From the NCBI GenBank assembly GCA_021464415.1, contig CM038468.1, positions 32,290,969 through 32,354,968 on the forward strand: a stretch of DNA of 64,000 bases, in the 5' to 3' direction. The notes beneath the pieces were generated by a model. That model did not search any database. It saw only the letters and a program-made list of their open reading frames with translations, and was not told the DNA's origin. Positions within the stretch are counted from its first letter, which is position 1. Each line of letters opens with the position of its first letter. The translations under genes were made by a program, and so were the position numbers. Below are positions 25,130 to 38,001 of this stretch, in pieces. The stretch is from Lonicera japonica (lineage: Eukaryota > Streptophyta > Magnoliopsida > Dipsacales > Caprifoliaceae).

Positions 25130-26284
25130 ACGTGGCCTTGATTAAAAAAATTGAAATATGAAAATTAAAATTTAAAAATAAAAAAAATATTTATTTAATT
25201 TAAAAAATTATATTTAAAAAAATATTATTTATTTCAATATAACACATGTAAAAATTAAAAAAAAAATAGTATAACAATTTCACCGCTCTTTTGAATGCCG
25301 TAACTATGACAGCTTATGAATCTCCACATGAAAATAACCGATCACAATGAGCTCTTAAATTCAATAAGATTGTTGGTCTCGGAGGATCAATGTGAGAGTA
25401 GATTTGTCTATGGTTGGCGGGAGCCAAAGTCCTTAAAAAAGATACCAAAAGAGATCAAAAATGGAAATTGCAAGTAAGTGGTGGTGATAATTCCAAGAAT
25501 CATCTTCAAACAGTAATACTTAGAGCAGGGCATCAATCACCCACATACAAGACCACACATCTGAAAAACAACAAGTTCCGTTCAACCCTATTTTTCAATG
25601 GGTTAGATTTTTAAATCACTTAAATCTAAAAATTTTAAATTTTTAAATTTCAGTGGCATTTTAAGTGATAAGTAAACAGCACTTACATTAGCATTAAGAA
25701 AGAGTGATTCTTAAATTGAAATAATTGGGCATAAAGCTTCATTTTAATAATAACATAGTTATAAAAGACACTTATAAATTAGTGGAAAAAAAGTCAAATT
25801 AAACCCTGAAGTTTAGGTGTGGATTCAATTTCTCTCTCGGTGTTTCAAAAAATGCAATATTTTGCAATTATGTCCAAATAATTTACATTTAACCCCTTAA
25901 AACTTTAAAAGTGGCATTAAACCCCCTTAAGTTATATATTTTTTTTAACTTTTAAATTTGCCATTGATATATATATACACACAATCTTAATCACCCTCTT
26001 CTTCTCCAATCCAAATGAATCCTAAACTTTAGCCCCCAACAGTTGCCTCTGGCACCTCATATCCGTCACCGGTGTTAATAGTTCCGGCTTCCATTTCCGA
26101 CCATCCCCTCAAACACTACCCTTTTTGGTTACCACCACCGGCAACCTTCATTCCCTCACTACCACCATTACCTTCGTCTCCTCCCCCACCATCACCATCA
26201 TCACTTCCCTTCTCTCTGTACAGCACACATACTCATATGCATACATATATATATAGTACCATACAAGATATACATATATACAAT
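25130..26284. other. Upstream intergenic sequence, no gene recognised
   Basis: AT-rich DNA with a MITE-like fragment near 25610-25690 and a segment near 25790-25930 whose AAACCC/CCCTTAA pattern resembles intron 13 sequence near 10860-10980. A proline-rich frame (26072-26284) runs into the assembly gap and has no recognised domain. Confidence 0.4.
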
Positions 26285-26384
26285 NNNNNNNNNNNNNNNN
26301 NNNNNNNNNNNNNNNNNNNNNNNNNNNNNNNNNNNNNNNNNNNNNNNNNNNNNNNNNNNNNNNNNNNNNNNNNNNNNNNNNNNN
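26285..26384. other. Assembly gap of 100 N
   Basis: Exactly 100 undetermined bases, a conventional placeholder, so the true gap size is unknown. Retroelement-like sequence lies on its right side. Confidence 0.99.
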
Positions 26385-26589
26385 AAGCTTCCATATAAGA
26401 ATCTTCCATACTTTTAAGATTTTCAACAAGTTTTGGATGATTATTCCTTTTTAGATCAACGTTCGACATTAATGTGCACAAGTGGCGAGACATAATATTT
26501 CAATACTTCAGCGGACTTTGTTTTTTCCTTTTCCTTTGGCACATCTTTAACAAAATTATTTTCGCTCGATTTAATACAAACTTCCTGAA

Positions 26590-27060
26590 AATCATCATAG
26601 ACCCAATTAAAAATCTTGTTAATGGAAAACATTATTTCTTCAAAATCATTTGAATAGTATTATTCAATCAAGAAAAAAAGCATTAATCCGCACGTGTTGA
26701 TTGGAGGACCACCAAATTTAGGGCGATCAAATTGAAATTCGTCACATCCTAGTTGTACACTTCGAGTACGAGCCCCATAAACATAATTAGGACCTTCAAC
26801 TTCTGAGACCTTGACATAATAGAAATACCTTTCGATTTCTAATAACCAATCTACAAACTTGCGTTTGTTAAATCGACCGTTAAAAATTTGCCATTGATGT
26901 TTTTATAATGTAGGTGTTTGCCCACGTTGACCACACTCGTAAGAGTTGCGGGATAACGTCTCAACTTTTGATCAGTGATGAACGCATGAATGGACCTTGC
27001 AATAAACGTCAACTAGAGGGTTATTAGCCACAACACAAGTTGACATAGCAGTAGGGCGAT
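26590..27060 (-). pseudogene. Retroelement gag-like fragment
   Basis: Translating the minus strand from about 26900 gives NGRFNKRKFVDWLLEIERYF, which resembles the N-terminal region of plant retrotransposon Gag. Similarity weakens downstream and the assembly gap removes the rest. It sits directly inside an LTR with a primer-binding site, which supports the call. Confidence 0.4.
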
Positions 27061-27084
27061 TCAAAACCTACTTCTTATACCAAT

Positions 27085-27484
27085 TGATGTACAATTGCAG
27101 CAGGGCAAGAAGGAGGAAGAAAACTGTCTTCAACCTTAGACTCTTGATTTGACAAGAATGAATGAAAATTTATTGAATTTTTAAAGAACAATAGAAAATT
27201 CTCATAATATTTTATTAATTCGATCATAAACAGTTGGTTGGTCACAATGATACGAAATAATCACTTATTTATAATATAACATCCTAAACCTACCTCAAAT
27301 AAAAAATCCTTCACATAAGGAAATTGAATTATTATAATCTAATTGGTATATTTAAAACCTACTAAAATAAATATTCAAATTCAAAATTCCAAAAAGACTA
27401 TAAATAAGGAAACTATTTACCTTAATTAATAAAATGAAGAAAATGATATAAAATAATAATATGGTCTTCATTTCCATTGCATCA
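27085..27484 (-). mobile_element. 5' LTR of a truncated LTR retrotransposon, with primer-binding site
   Basis: On the minus strand the 400-bp segment opens TGATGCAATGG and closes GTACATCA, giving TGATG/CATCA termini. Immediately after it, TTGGTATAAGAAG (27083-27071) resembles the initiator-tRNA-Met primer site TGGTATCAGAGC. The AATAAAATATTATG region inside could act as a polyadenylation signal. The partner LTR is not seen and would lie beyond or within the gap. Confidence 0.55.
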
Positions 27485-27960
27485 GTATATTCTTAATTTA
27501 CTACGAACTTTGTGAAGCTAATGATGAATCATTTGTTTTTATATTACATGAGTTTGTGATCAATTGGTAAGTTAATTATTCATTTAATTTAGTCTATATT
27601 ATTGCTTCGTTGTCTTGCTAGCAATGACAAGCGATGAAACCTCTAGTGTAGAATTTGATTAATTGCCTAATATAAGATCTTATCAGAAAAAATTGATAGG
27701 CCCCTTTGTTGCTCACTTAGTTTCTTCAGCTTCTCATATCATTCGTAATTATATTCAATAAGTGAGTTGGAGTTGGACATATTGCAATTTAGTCAATTAT
27801 GGTATACACCCTAGTACTTTGTTTTACAAAGGAAGTAGGTGCAATTAATGCCATCTAATTTAACCATTTTCAATTACTTAACCTAATAATGTCATTAATT
27901 GTATTTTGTCTTTTTATCACTCACTTTATTAACTGTTTCCTTTATCTTAGTGCTTCCTAA

Positions 27961-28376
27961 GGCCATCTCCAATGGCTTTTTCTAAAAATGCATTTCTATC
28001 CTACGTGTCATTATATATATAGGAAATTTCTAAATCTATTTGGCATTATAATTATATTGATAGAAAAGTCTAAAAGCATTAATCTACAATGGTGTTTTAT
28101 ATATCTCTTTCTTATCTTGGGTGGCACCTTATTTTAAAACATATAACTAATTTGATTGGTGAAAGAGTTGCGAGGTCCATTTATTTGTTTCCATGTACTA
28201 GAGAAATTGTTTATAATCATTTCTATATGTAGAAATGCTGATAAAATTTTTCCATGCCACTTAATTGCCACGTCTTATGGAAATGGATATAGAAACTACC
28301 ATTGGAGATAATTTTTAGTACTTTGGATTTCTATTATAGAAATTTGGATTGATAGAAATGACTATCAAAGATGGCC
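27961..28376. mobile_element. Tourist-like MITE with TAA duplication
   Basis: The ends GGCCATCTCCAATGG and CTATCAAAGATGGCC are imperfect inverted repeats. TAA flanks both sides (27958-27960 and 28377-28379). Subterminal sequence is also inverted (TTTCTAAATC and GGATTTCTAT-like tracts). The element is noncoding. Confidence 0.8.
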
Positions 28377-28639
28377 TAAATTACACAAGTTGTTTGTTAT
28401 TCATTCTTAATTACAGCCGTGCTTTAATTTCCATCTGATAAGGTAACGCCCTTCCAAATATCCCTATTTCCTTTTGCCTCATGAGCCTCTTATTTGATTT
28501 ATTATTTTCAAAGTGTGTAAATATTGGCAGTCCATAAAAGTATTATTGCACTCCACAATAACATTTAGAGACACGTTTTCATGATTGTTGGTAATTCTTT
28601 TATGTTCCTAAAAGTTATTTTGGAGTGCTAAAGTATTTT

Positions 28640-31340
28640 TTATGGAATGCCAATAGTGGTGTTTTTAAATACACCCACAAAATTATTCAACTCACTCTAT
28701 TTTAAATACACTAAACTCACCCGATCAAATCTTCCAAAATCATGTAAACTCACCCCAACTATTTTTCAATTGCCAAACAAAATATTATGTTTCTTTCTCT
28801 CTCCCCCCATTGACATTCTCTCTTCTCTTGTCCCATCAATCTTTCTTTGCCACCGATCACCGCTCCGCCCATCTCCAGCAAGATCATTGCATTCGACTTC
28901 CCTTCCATCAATGGTGGCACCAAATAGAAAGTAATCATCCTAATTAGATATGTACTCCCTTAACTTCTAACTTCAATATATCTTCAACTATTTTTCTCGC
29001 TCTATATATATACAAAAATTCACTCACTCTCCCTACAGTAAAAATGAAATTAAGTTAAAGAAAGCCAAAACTAAAGGCCACTTGTTGTGTTTTCCTTTAT
29101 AAGCTACTTCCATTCATGATCAATTCATTGACCCCTCAAAGAAATTGGAGGGAGAATATCGAGCGGGGTTAGAGAGAATATAATTGGAGATACAATTAAT
29201 CTTTAATTGTTTAATTAGAGTTTTGATTTTCTTGTGGAGGGTTATCCTAAGGTCTTTTTTAGGGCTCTATGTTCCCATTTTCTCTGCATTCATGGCTACT
29301 CTTTTTTCTATAGTCCCATATTTCTTCGGGGTTCCTCCACCGCCACCAAAGCCACTGTCAAGGCTATTGTCGGAGTAGTAGTCGAAGGCGCCAGAGCCAT
29401 TGCCGATATGCTATTTTCTGCAATGGTTTGTCGTGATGTCATTTTTTGGCCTCTCTCCACCAAATCTATAAACTTTAAACTCTAGATTTGAGAAATTCGA
29501 ATCTAGATACGTTGATTTCTTGTCTAGATCTCTTGTGGTGGTTTAGTTTGTTGGGTTCTCTCACCTTTAAAAAGGCTTTTACATTTAGATAAGCGCAAAC
29601 TCCCGAGAATTCGATGTTCATCAATCCTCCTTGTGTTTGCAAGATGCAGAAATGATGGATCTTTCCTTTGACAATGTCTCTCCATGGCTCAGCTAACTCT
29701 TCGTTGTGCGCCGGCCCTTTGGTTAAGGTGTTCGTGGTTATGCATTTGGCATATATTTTAGGCCCTCTTTTATGGTTTATGTTTTCTTGGCCCGTTTTAA
29801 TTAGATTGGGTGTTCTTAAATGAACCCACCAATTTATTTTTCTCACCTTAGTTTGGAGAAACTTGCAACTCACCCCACTAGATTCCTTCAATTCCTTTCT
29901 ACTCACCCACCAGTATTTACAAAGCCAAACAAGTCACTATCTCTTTCTAGGCATCATGTTCTTACACCTAAAATTCTAGCGAAATTACTGATTCTCTTTG
30001 TTATTTCAAAACCCACATCCATAATTACCAATCTCCATTGCTCCAAAGAAACTAACACCTAATTTTCTTTAATTGATTGATTCCCCAGAAAGAGTAAAAA
30101 ATAAAGAAACATAAATTCCTAAAAAATATTTTAATTCTTTAATTCTAATAATTAAGTAAAACATCTTTAAATTTTAAAAATTCAATGATGAAAGCAATTC
30201 ATTGAATTTGACATGCTTCGAAATTGCACAGAAGACCTTCTCTTTGTTTTCTTTCATTTTTCCATTTAAATTTATCATGAAGGTTTTGTTTGAATGTTAG
30301 TTTGCATTTTAGAATTTAATGTAAGTAATTGTAAAATATTTAAGTTTTAATTCTAGGATTCAAATAATTGATTGAAAATATTACAGTTATACGAGCACCT
30401 TCGAAAGTGTAGAGAGGCGATTATGGCCTCTCTTCCAAAACATCCACCATAATCATTTGAGGGGGGGGGGTTAAAAATCAGGAAACAAATTCGCTGCTTT
30501 CACTTGGCAATGGGTTACCGATGCCTTCATCGAACTTCCAAAAATCCAGCAATGATTAAACCAAAAAGCAATTGTACCGATGCCAGAAGGTTCTTAGTTA
30601 ATAGGCCAAAAGGAAAGTTTAGGCTGTCGGTGGGGGTGCGTCTAAGCTCTAGGACTAAGGTTAGGAAGATAAGAGTAAATAGATGGGGTGAGTAGAATGT
30701 TTACTGGGTGTAAACAAGAACATCTTTTAAGTTTTATTCTTTGTTTTAGATATATTTTAGGTTTTATTGTTCTTTTGGTTTGAGTTGCTGGTTGTAATGT
30801 CTTTGTTTTGATGGAATGAATCGGTTCTATGTTTCTGTCCAAAACAAATAAAATGTTGTGAAATAATTTTAAATTAGGTGGGTTAAAGAGAACAATTTTC
30901 TAGGTACACTTAAAAATACCCTTTTTAAAAGTATTCACTGCATAATTAATTGGTTGGTTTAATTCCTTTGATCTCTCTACTTATCACTATCTTCTTCATA
31001 CAGATAGATGAAATATTGACATATGTTTAATTTAGAATTTTTTTAATATAAAATGGTTTTATATGTTATATTTCTTTTGTGAAGTATATGCATTTTATTT
31101 CTGAAAAGTAGATTTCTCCTTCAAATCTCACATTTTATTTTTTCACAACTCAAAAAATAATGCAAGAATTCAAAGAAAAGTTGATCGAAAATTGTTGGTA
31201 TTCTATGCAGTTTATTGAAATTGCAATTGAAAATGTCAAGCCATAAATTAGAGTAATATACAAAATGACATAATTTTTACCTCTAGCATATCTCATACCA
31301 TTTCTTTATCATTTTGGATTAGCATTTATACCTCCCCAAT
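28640..31340. other. Intergenic region with a dispersed duplicated segment, no gene recognised
   Basis: GGTGTTTTTAAATACACCCAC near 28660 and GGGTGTTCTTAAATGAACCCACC near 29808 begin two similar stretches that continue with ACTCACCCCA.CTA. A related GGTACACTTAAAAATACCC lies near 30903. These look like copies of one repeat family. Frames such as 29184-29485 and 29475-29906 are not recognisable proteins. Confidence 0.45.
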
Positions 31341-31659
31341 ATTATCATTAGGAGTGGATTTTTGTACTACGTACCAACTTGTACAATAATGTACTATTAC
31401 CAAATTATACCGAAGTTTAATAATGTTAAAGTACCGATCGGTATTTATATCGTACATATATTATGGCACGGTACTAGTACTAAAAATCAATACCAATGGT
31501 ATACTATACCATACCGAAATATTAGTATGTGCCATAGTATACCGTATCGTATCATTACAAATCGTACCATTAACACCAAATATCAAAATAATGAGTATTA
31601 AAAGGGGGGGGGGGGTTCTCATGTTGATTCTAGAAGGAAATTGTTCTACAAAAAGAAGA

Positions 31660-32020
31660 TGCTATTCTTCAATATCCTGGAGGTGATTTGAATAGACTTA
31701 AAATGTTAAAGGCCTTTGTCCAAGAAATGAAAGAACTACAACTTGATGAAATGTACAATGAAATTGATAACAACTTTTCCGCTCCTTTTGAAAATCCTTT
31801 GAGTGGTGATTTTGATCTATTGAATTGGTAGAAAGGGAACACAATAAATTTTTCCATCCTTTGAAAAATTGCCAAGGATATTTTTGCAATACCCACTTCC
31901 ACAGTTGCAAGTGAGAATGCATTTTGTTTAGGAGGAGAATTGTGGATCTTTATAGGACATCCTTAACTCCTAGAATGGTAGAGGCATTAGATTGTACTAG
32001 TGGTTGGCTTAGAGTATAAG
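31660..32020 (+). pseudogene. hAT transposase C-terminal dimerisation region, broken
   Basis: Frame-by-frame reading recovers the hAT C-terminal motif: FDLLNW, then KIAKDIFAIPTSTVASENAF, then after a frameshift VDLYRTSLTPRMVEALDC and SGWLR. The invariant pattern of AIP..STVASE followed by LTP..VEAL..C..WLR is typical. A TAG sits in the conserved W-W and a TGA just before KIAKD, in addition to the frameshift near 31935, so no functional transposase is made. Confidence 0.8.
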
Positions 32021-32522
32021 AATTCAATTTTCACAAGGAACCAACGAACAAGATGCTTCAATTTTATAAGGAAATAAAAGACGTGGAATCAAGTAACATA
32101 TATATGCTTTAATTTATGTAATGATTTTTGTTATTAAGTATTTAAGTGACCTTCAATTTTTATTCTAAATGCAACTAATATGTTTCACTATTTTTGTTTT
32201 CTATTTTTAATATATGTGTGACCTTTCAGTCTTCTACAAGTTCAATGCATCCTCTGCATGCTTCTTTATCTAAAAGTTGATTAGTTGAAGAACCGGATAT
32301 TTTATTTGGTTTTTGAATTGGAGTTTGGCTTGTAACTTTAAGTTATAGTTTAGACTTTTTAGTTATATGTTTTTCTATGTCCACAGTTTTAACTTTTAGT
32401 TGTGCCACTGTTGGATATTGTGCGGAAACTATTAAATATTGTGCTCAGGGAGCCAATAGTTGGATAGTGGATAGAGCTTGTTTTGTGACATTGTTGGATA
32501 TTGCTTTCTTTTTAATTGTTTT

Positions 32523-34131
32523 TGTAGGTCGTAAAATACCCTAGAGGGGGGGGGGGTGAATAGGGTTTTCGAAACTAAATGCGGAATTTAAAAATCTTTT
32601 CGAAAATGTTTAAGTAAAACAATTTACTAAACAAATTTATCAAGGAATGTAAGCAAATAAACAATCAAGCATAAAAGCAAATAAATAAGCAATCTCAAAC
32701 AATTTAAATAATCAATAATAAAGAGATTGAGTTAGAAAGATTAAACCAATCGAAGTCCACGATTTTTTGTCCACACGGTTCGGCTTGTTCCCCCTACTTC
32801 CGCGCTCGGTTAGTTCCCCGAGAATTTCCACTATAACCGATCTCCTTCCGGGTGAAGATCAAACCTCTACAAGTGTTGTCTCACACACTCTACAAGTATT
32901 GCTACACCACAATACTCTCACAAGATACCCTCTTGCTAACCTTGTGAAATTTACCTTTCACAATTTCTAAACAAGAATTTACCTTCTTATTTTTCCTATG
33001 AGGTTTACCTCTCACAATTGAATACAAAATTGTTTGGTGATTCACACCAATTTACAATAACTCTCTCAAGTGTGTAAAGAATACAATTTGAAGCTCACAC
33101 TAGAGATATCAAAATTGATCAAAAAATATATAGCTCAAAAATGAAGCATATGATCAATAAAATGAATTGAATACTTGAATAACTTTGTATATATGTAAAA
33201 TAAGTTTGTAGAATGATTCAAGTGTGTTAAAACATGTCTAGGACCTCATATTTATAGCTTACAAAACTATATGGCCGTTGGGGATGATTAAGAGAGGTTT
33301 TGGCTCCAAGGTGTACATTTTCAAACTTTCCAACAGCTAGTTTTGACAAAAAAATTCAATATTGTTTTGTTAATTTCTCTCAATTAGACCGTTGGATCAT
33401 GCTCAAATTTTAGTCAAAATTGCCAGGAGATGTTTTCTAACTACTGTAAAAATTTTAAAATGATCGGAGTTCGGAAAGGCATCCATTTTACCGTTAGATC
33501 AAAACTGGGCAAAAATTGAGCGAATTTTAAACGAAAAATAAAAATATTTTTCCAATTTAATAATTTAGTTCCAAATAAAATTCTAATGATTTTTGAACCT
33601 GAAATATATGTTTCTAAGATACCCATTTTTATTATAGCTTAAAATATGATCATTTAAAATTAATATGAATTTATTTTGAAACTCGATTCTTGTAAAATGA
33701 TGTTTTTCAAATAAATTCAATTTCAAGCTAGTTTGAATCAATCTTTAAAAGATGCATAAATATGTTTGAGCTATAGGAATTTGATCAATAAAGTATCTTT
33801 ACATAAAATCTAAGCACTCACTCCATTTAATGATAATTCGAGTCTTCGTGATGCTTGATTTTCTTGTGCGTATCTTTACTTGTTTGATGTTCTTGATCCT
33901 TTCTTGGTTTTGATTCTTTGTGAAGCACATGGAGATCATTTGAGTTCATTTCTTGTGAGTGAAAGCATTTGTGGAGCTTTGTGTGAGAGTTTGATTATAT
34001 CGGTTTGACGTCACACTTGGTTGAAAAAGATATCGGCTAATGGCTATCATCATTGGAACAACCGAGTTAAATAACACTATATTAACTTATTGTAATTATC
34101 AAAATAAGATTAATTGACTTTAAGGTCAACA
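32523..34131. mobile_element. Solo LTR, 1609 bp, with GTTTT target duplication
   Basis: The segment starts TGTAGGTCG and ends GGTCAACA, and is flanked on both sides by GTTTT (32518-32522 and 34132-34136), a perfect 5-bp duplication. It has no coding frame, polymerase or primer site, as expected for recombination between two LTRs. Near one end it has a G-run inside CCTAGAGGGG...GTGAATAGGG. The family is not assigned; strand is ambiguous because either orientation begins TG and ends CA. Confidence 0.8.
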
Positions 34132-34599
34132 GTTTTGTTACATTGATGTGAGAGTATTTTTTATTTTTTTCGGTTATAGTTTTTGAGAATTTTGGATTTG
34201 CAATTTTGCATATACCTACAAAAGCCCCTATTTTTTTTCTCTTATATTTATTTATTTAATTTTTTAAGATTGATTTTTTTTGGTAATATACTGTACCATA
34301 CCAATTTTTTTATATTTTAGTACCAATTTTTTTTTATATTTTAGTACGGCAGTGATAACAGATTTTGGCATACCAAATCTTTAATACGGTACACTCTATA
34401 CATTCGGTATAGTACGATACTAGACGGAATCCACCACCAACTATCAGATAAAAGTGTAAATATATATTATGTTTTTGTTATATATGCAGCTGCTCCTCAT
34501 TTTTCTGTTGCCCTTTTTTCTTCTTTATAGCAGAATTTCTCTCCAAATTCATCAATTTAAATTGAAATTATTATTTTGTGAGAGATGGGACCAAACTAC

Positions 34600-35440
34600 T
34601 TATACACTTGGAAAAATCTATCCATTAAAGTTGCGTTTGACGTGCAGGATAATATGATACGACATGATAAAGTTATCTATTCCATGTTTAGTGTTTGTCA
34701 AGATTATATATCATGATTAATTATTTATTCATCTAAAGCCTTTTATCCTGCCGAGAGAAGAATTAACAAATCTCACCTAAGAGGTTAAATAGTTTGGATA
34801 GGATTAAATAATCTTATCCGACCCTCTAATTTGACACATCAAACACACCCTAAGAGTTCAACTTAAAACAAAACACTTTATATTACTTATAAAGTTAGAG
34901 TTTAACCAGAATAAAACATCATGTACATTTATTTGGTTAACCAACATAGCTATCCATATTTTTCAAACTTACAATCACATGTGACTAAGGTACACCGTAA
35001 AACCCAAAAATTTAGATGTTATATAGTTAAATCCATAATTTGGTCTCAATCATTAATCCGGATATTGTGGCCCTTTCGTATTAAATTAATGGAAGCGCAA
35101 ATTTTCTTACGCTAATCCCGTGTAGTTGCATTATATTGTGATGGCAACGTTTTTTGTTCATTTTCTTCTATTGAAAAATATAAATAGTGGTTAGTCATAA
35201 ATTATTATAATTATTTGAGAGGTCTAAGCAAGTGTGTGCATTTGTACCAATACTAAGTTAAACTACATTATTATTTACTACATATTAGTAAAAAACATCA
35301 AGTGAGTATCATATTTAACATCCTTAATTGATCAATACTTCAATAATTATTTTCCTCCTTTAAATACAACAAAAACCTGATAAAATAAAGAGCTATCCAC
35401 TATAAACTATGGTGAAAAACTCCGTCGTCGTGCTACCATT
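34600..35440. other. AT-rich intergenic sequence with a MITE-like fragment
   Basis: Sequence near 34630-34850 (GCGTTTGACGTGCAGG to CACATCAAACACACC) looks like a degraded MITE, but the termini match poorly. Nothing else is recognised. Confidence 0.35.
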
Positions 35441-36297
35441 AGATATATATATATATATATATATATTTATGCTATGATTTTCTACAACTTTTAGACATAT
35501 ATAATGGTGTGCCATATTTTTGATAAAATAATAATATGACAGATTTCACACATGCCTGTGCATAACACATGCGGGTTGTATATGTTAGTAAGAGATTATT
35601 ATTAAAACCCTCTTAGTTTCTTTTTACCGCTCTAGATATAAAAGTTAAAACTCCAACAAAATAATAAAATTTTGAGAGTTGATATTGCAAGAGCGCAATA
35701 ATTTTTTATAAGATCAAAACACTTTATTGCTTTTAAATTGACACAAAATTATTTTGACAGAAATTTGTTATTTTGTATCGTATTTCCCAAATTTTATACG
35801 AATGAGAATTAAGATTTCTCCTTAAATAAATTATTTAATTAATTTTAAAAAAAATATTTTTATGATTTGATATTGGCCTGAAAGACAAAATAAAAAAAAA
35901 GATCAAAGACCTCGTGAAAAGGATAAAGGTTGAATAATGCAATGATTTAACATAAAGTTAAAACAATAGGAATAAATAAATAAATATAAAAAACGTATAG
36001 TTAACTATTTAATATAAAGCATGTGTGTGCATGTGTACTAATACTAAAGATAAAGGTTTTATACTCTTTAACCATTTGTCCTTATTTCAACAAAGGAAGG
36101 GCACCCCTCTTCGACCAACGAATTCTAAATATCTATTATTATCATCAATATTACTAACATGACATAATATTTCTGAGACGTTGGATCAAAAAATAAACAT
36201 TTATATTAAATTTGAACCACTAGTTAAAAACATAAAGATAAAGAGTTATGTTATATTATTACTGACCTGATTTATTAATAAATATAGATGTAGATAC

Positions 36298-36330
<33 letters not shown>

Positions 36331-36915
36331 ATTATGATATGATTTTCTACAACTTTTAGACATATATATTGGTGCGCCATATTTTTGCTAAAAACATAAT
36401 ATGATAGATTTGACATATGCCGGTGCATAACCCGAATTGTATTTTAGTAAGAGATTATTATTAGAACCTGATGGGGTAAAAAAATAATTTTAAAATTGGC
36501 CTACAAAAATAATATGCTACACTTACCTTTAAATAAATATTCCACTCTATAATATTCTACACTTTCTTTAAATAAATATTTCTCTCCATAATATTTCTCA
36601 CTTTTCTTTAAATAAATATTTCACTCCATAATATTCCTCACTTTTCTTTAAATAAATATTTCACTCCATAATATTCTTCACTTTTATCAAATTACCTTTT
36701 TGCCCCTTATTTTTATCAAATTTATTTTTTTACCATTCTACATTTACCTATAAATACCTCCCCTCATTCATTCATTCAACACACACAAAAAATAAAAAAA
36801 ATAAAAAAATACACCAAAAACTAAGCCAAGCAAAGAAAAACACCAAAATATACACTCTCTCCTATATATTTTATTCATCTTCTTAAAATATTTGTAATCC
36901 TAATTCTATACATAT

Positions 36916-38001
36916 TGATGGGGTAAATATTAATTTACCATTGGCCTACAAAAATAAAAAATAATTTTACCATTGGCCTACAAAAATAATATTCTCCACT
37001 TTCCTTTAGATAATTATTTAATTTCCTTTAAATAATTATCCAACTCCATTATATTCCACACTTTCCTTTAGATAATTATTTAATTTCCTTTAAATAATTA
37101 TCTCACTCCATTATATTTCACACTTTCCTTTAGATAATTATTTAATTTCCTTTAAATAATTATCACACTCCATTATATTCCACACTTTTCTTTAGATAAT
37201 TATTTAATTTCCTTTAAATAATTATCTCACTCCATTATATTCCACACTTTCCTTTAGATAATTATTTAATTTCCTTTAAATAATTATCCCACTCCATTAT
37301 ATTCCCCACTTTCCTTTAGATAATTATTTAATTTTCTTTAAATAATTATCCCACTCCATTATATTCCATACTTTCCTTTAAATAATTATTTAATTTTCTT
37401 TAAATAATTATCCTCCACAAAAAATTTATATTTTTGCCATTCTCCATTTACCTATAAATACCTCCCACCATTCATTCATTCAAGACACCAAAAAACATAA
37501 TTCTTCTCATACAACAAAAAACACACAATTCTCCTCACCAAAAATATATACTTTCTCTCCTATATATTTTGTTAAAAAATAGAAGGGTCATATACTCTCT
37601 ATTTTCATACCCAAAAAAATAGAAGGGTCTTATACTCTCTATTTTCATACTCCAAAAAATACCAACAACCCTTATACACTCTATCTCCTACACAGTTTAT
37701 TATTTATTCTGTTAAAATATTTGTAATCATAATTCTATACTTATAAATAGAATTAAGGAAATTATAGAGAGAGAGAGAAGTTGGTAGCTTGTATTATCAT
37801 GCAAATTGGTCGCTTTTGAGGTAATACAAAACAAGCACACACAAAAGGAGGACGTACCACTGGAATAGCATAAGCGCTACCGGGGGAACCTACCTTAAAA
37901 AAAAATATCATGTGTTCATCATTGCGCCGTATTTATTTTTTATTCACCGATATTCGCTTATTGATTGGTTAATTATCTACTTCTAGATTTTGACACCATC
38001 A
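36916..38001 (+). repeat. 5' LTR of the LARD-like element
   Basis: 1086 bp, TGATGGGG to CACCATCA. It contains the 62-bp minisatellite, two copies of AATAGAAGGGTC.TATACTCTC, a GAGAGA tract and the conserved TAGCATAAGCGCTACCGGGGG near the 3' end. Confidence 0.85.
36990..37410. repeat. 62-bp minisatellite inside the 5' LTR, about 6.8 copies
   Basis: The unit combines TTTCCTTTAGATAATTATTT, AATTTCCTTTAAATAATTAT and CNCACTCCATTATATTCCACA. The two TTTAAATAATTAT/TTTAGATAATTAT half-units suggest an older ~20-bp repeat. The same array recurs in the 3' LTR at about 39666-40065 with slightly fewer units. Confidence 0.85.

Larger units (their letters stand above)
31349..34439 (+). mobile_element. Decayed hAT transposon interrupted by a solo LTR
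   Basis: The left end TAGGAGTGGATT and right end AATCCACCACCA form imperfect inverted repeats. The flanking 8-mers ATTATCAT and ACTATCAG match at six of eight positions, as an old hAT duplication would. GTAC/GGTAC-rich subterminal arrays lie at both ends (31360-31580 and 34290-34420). Transposase remnants lie at 31660-32020. Removing the LTR at 32523-34131 leaves about 1.5 kb, so most of the transposase is deleted. Confidence 0.7.

Noticed and set aside
28640..29906. A proline-rich or Pack-MULE-type gene in 28.6-29.9 kb
   Set aside because: Frames are short and unrelated to known domains. The duplicated GGTGTTTTTAAATACACCC segments suggest repeats, but I could not find terminal repeats enclosing captured exons.
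36990..37410. A CRISPR-like array, because of regular AT-rich repeats
   Set aside because: Units are contiguous 62-bp tandem repeats without unique spacers, inside LTRs of a plant retrotransposon.
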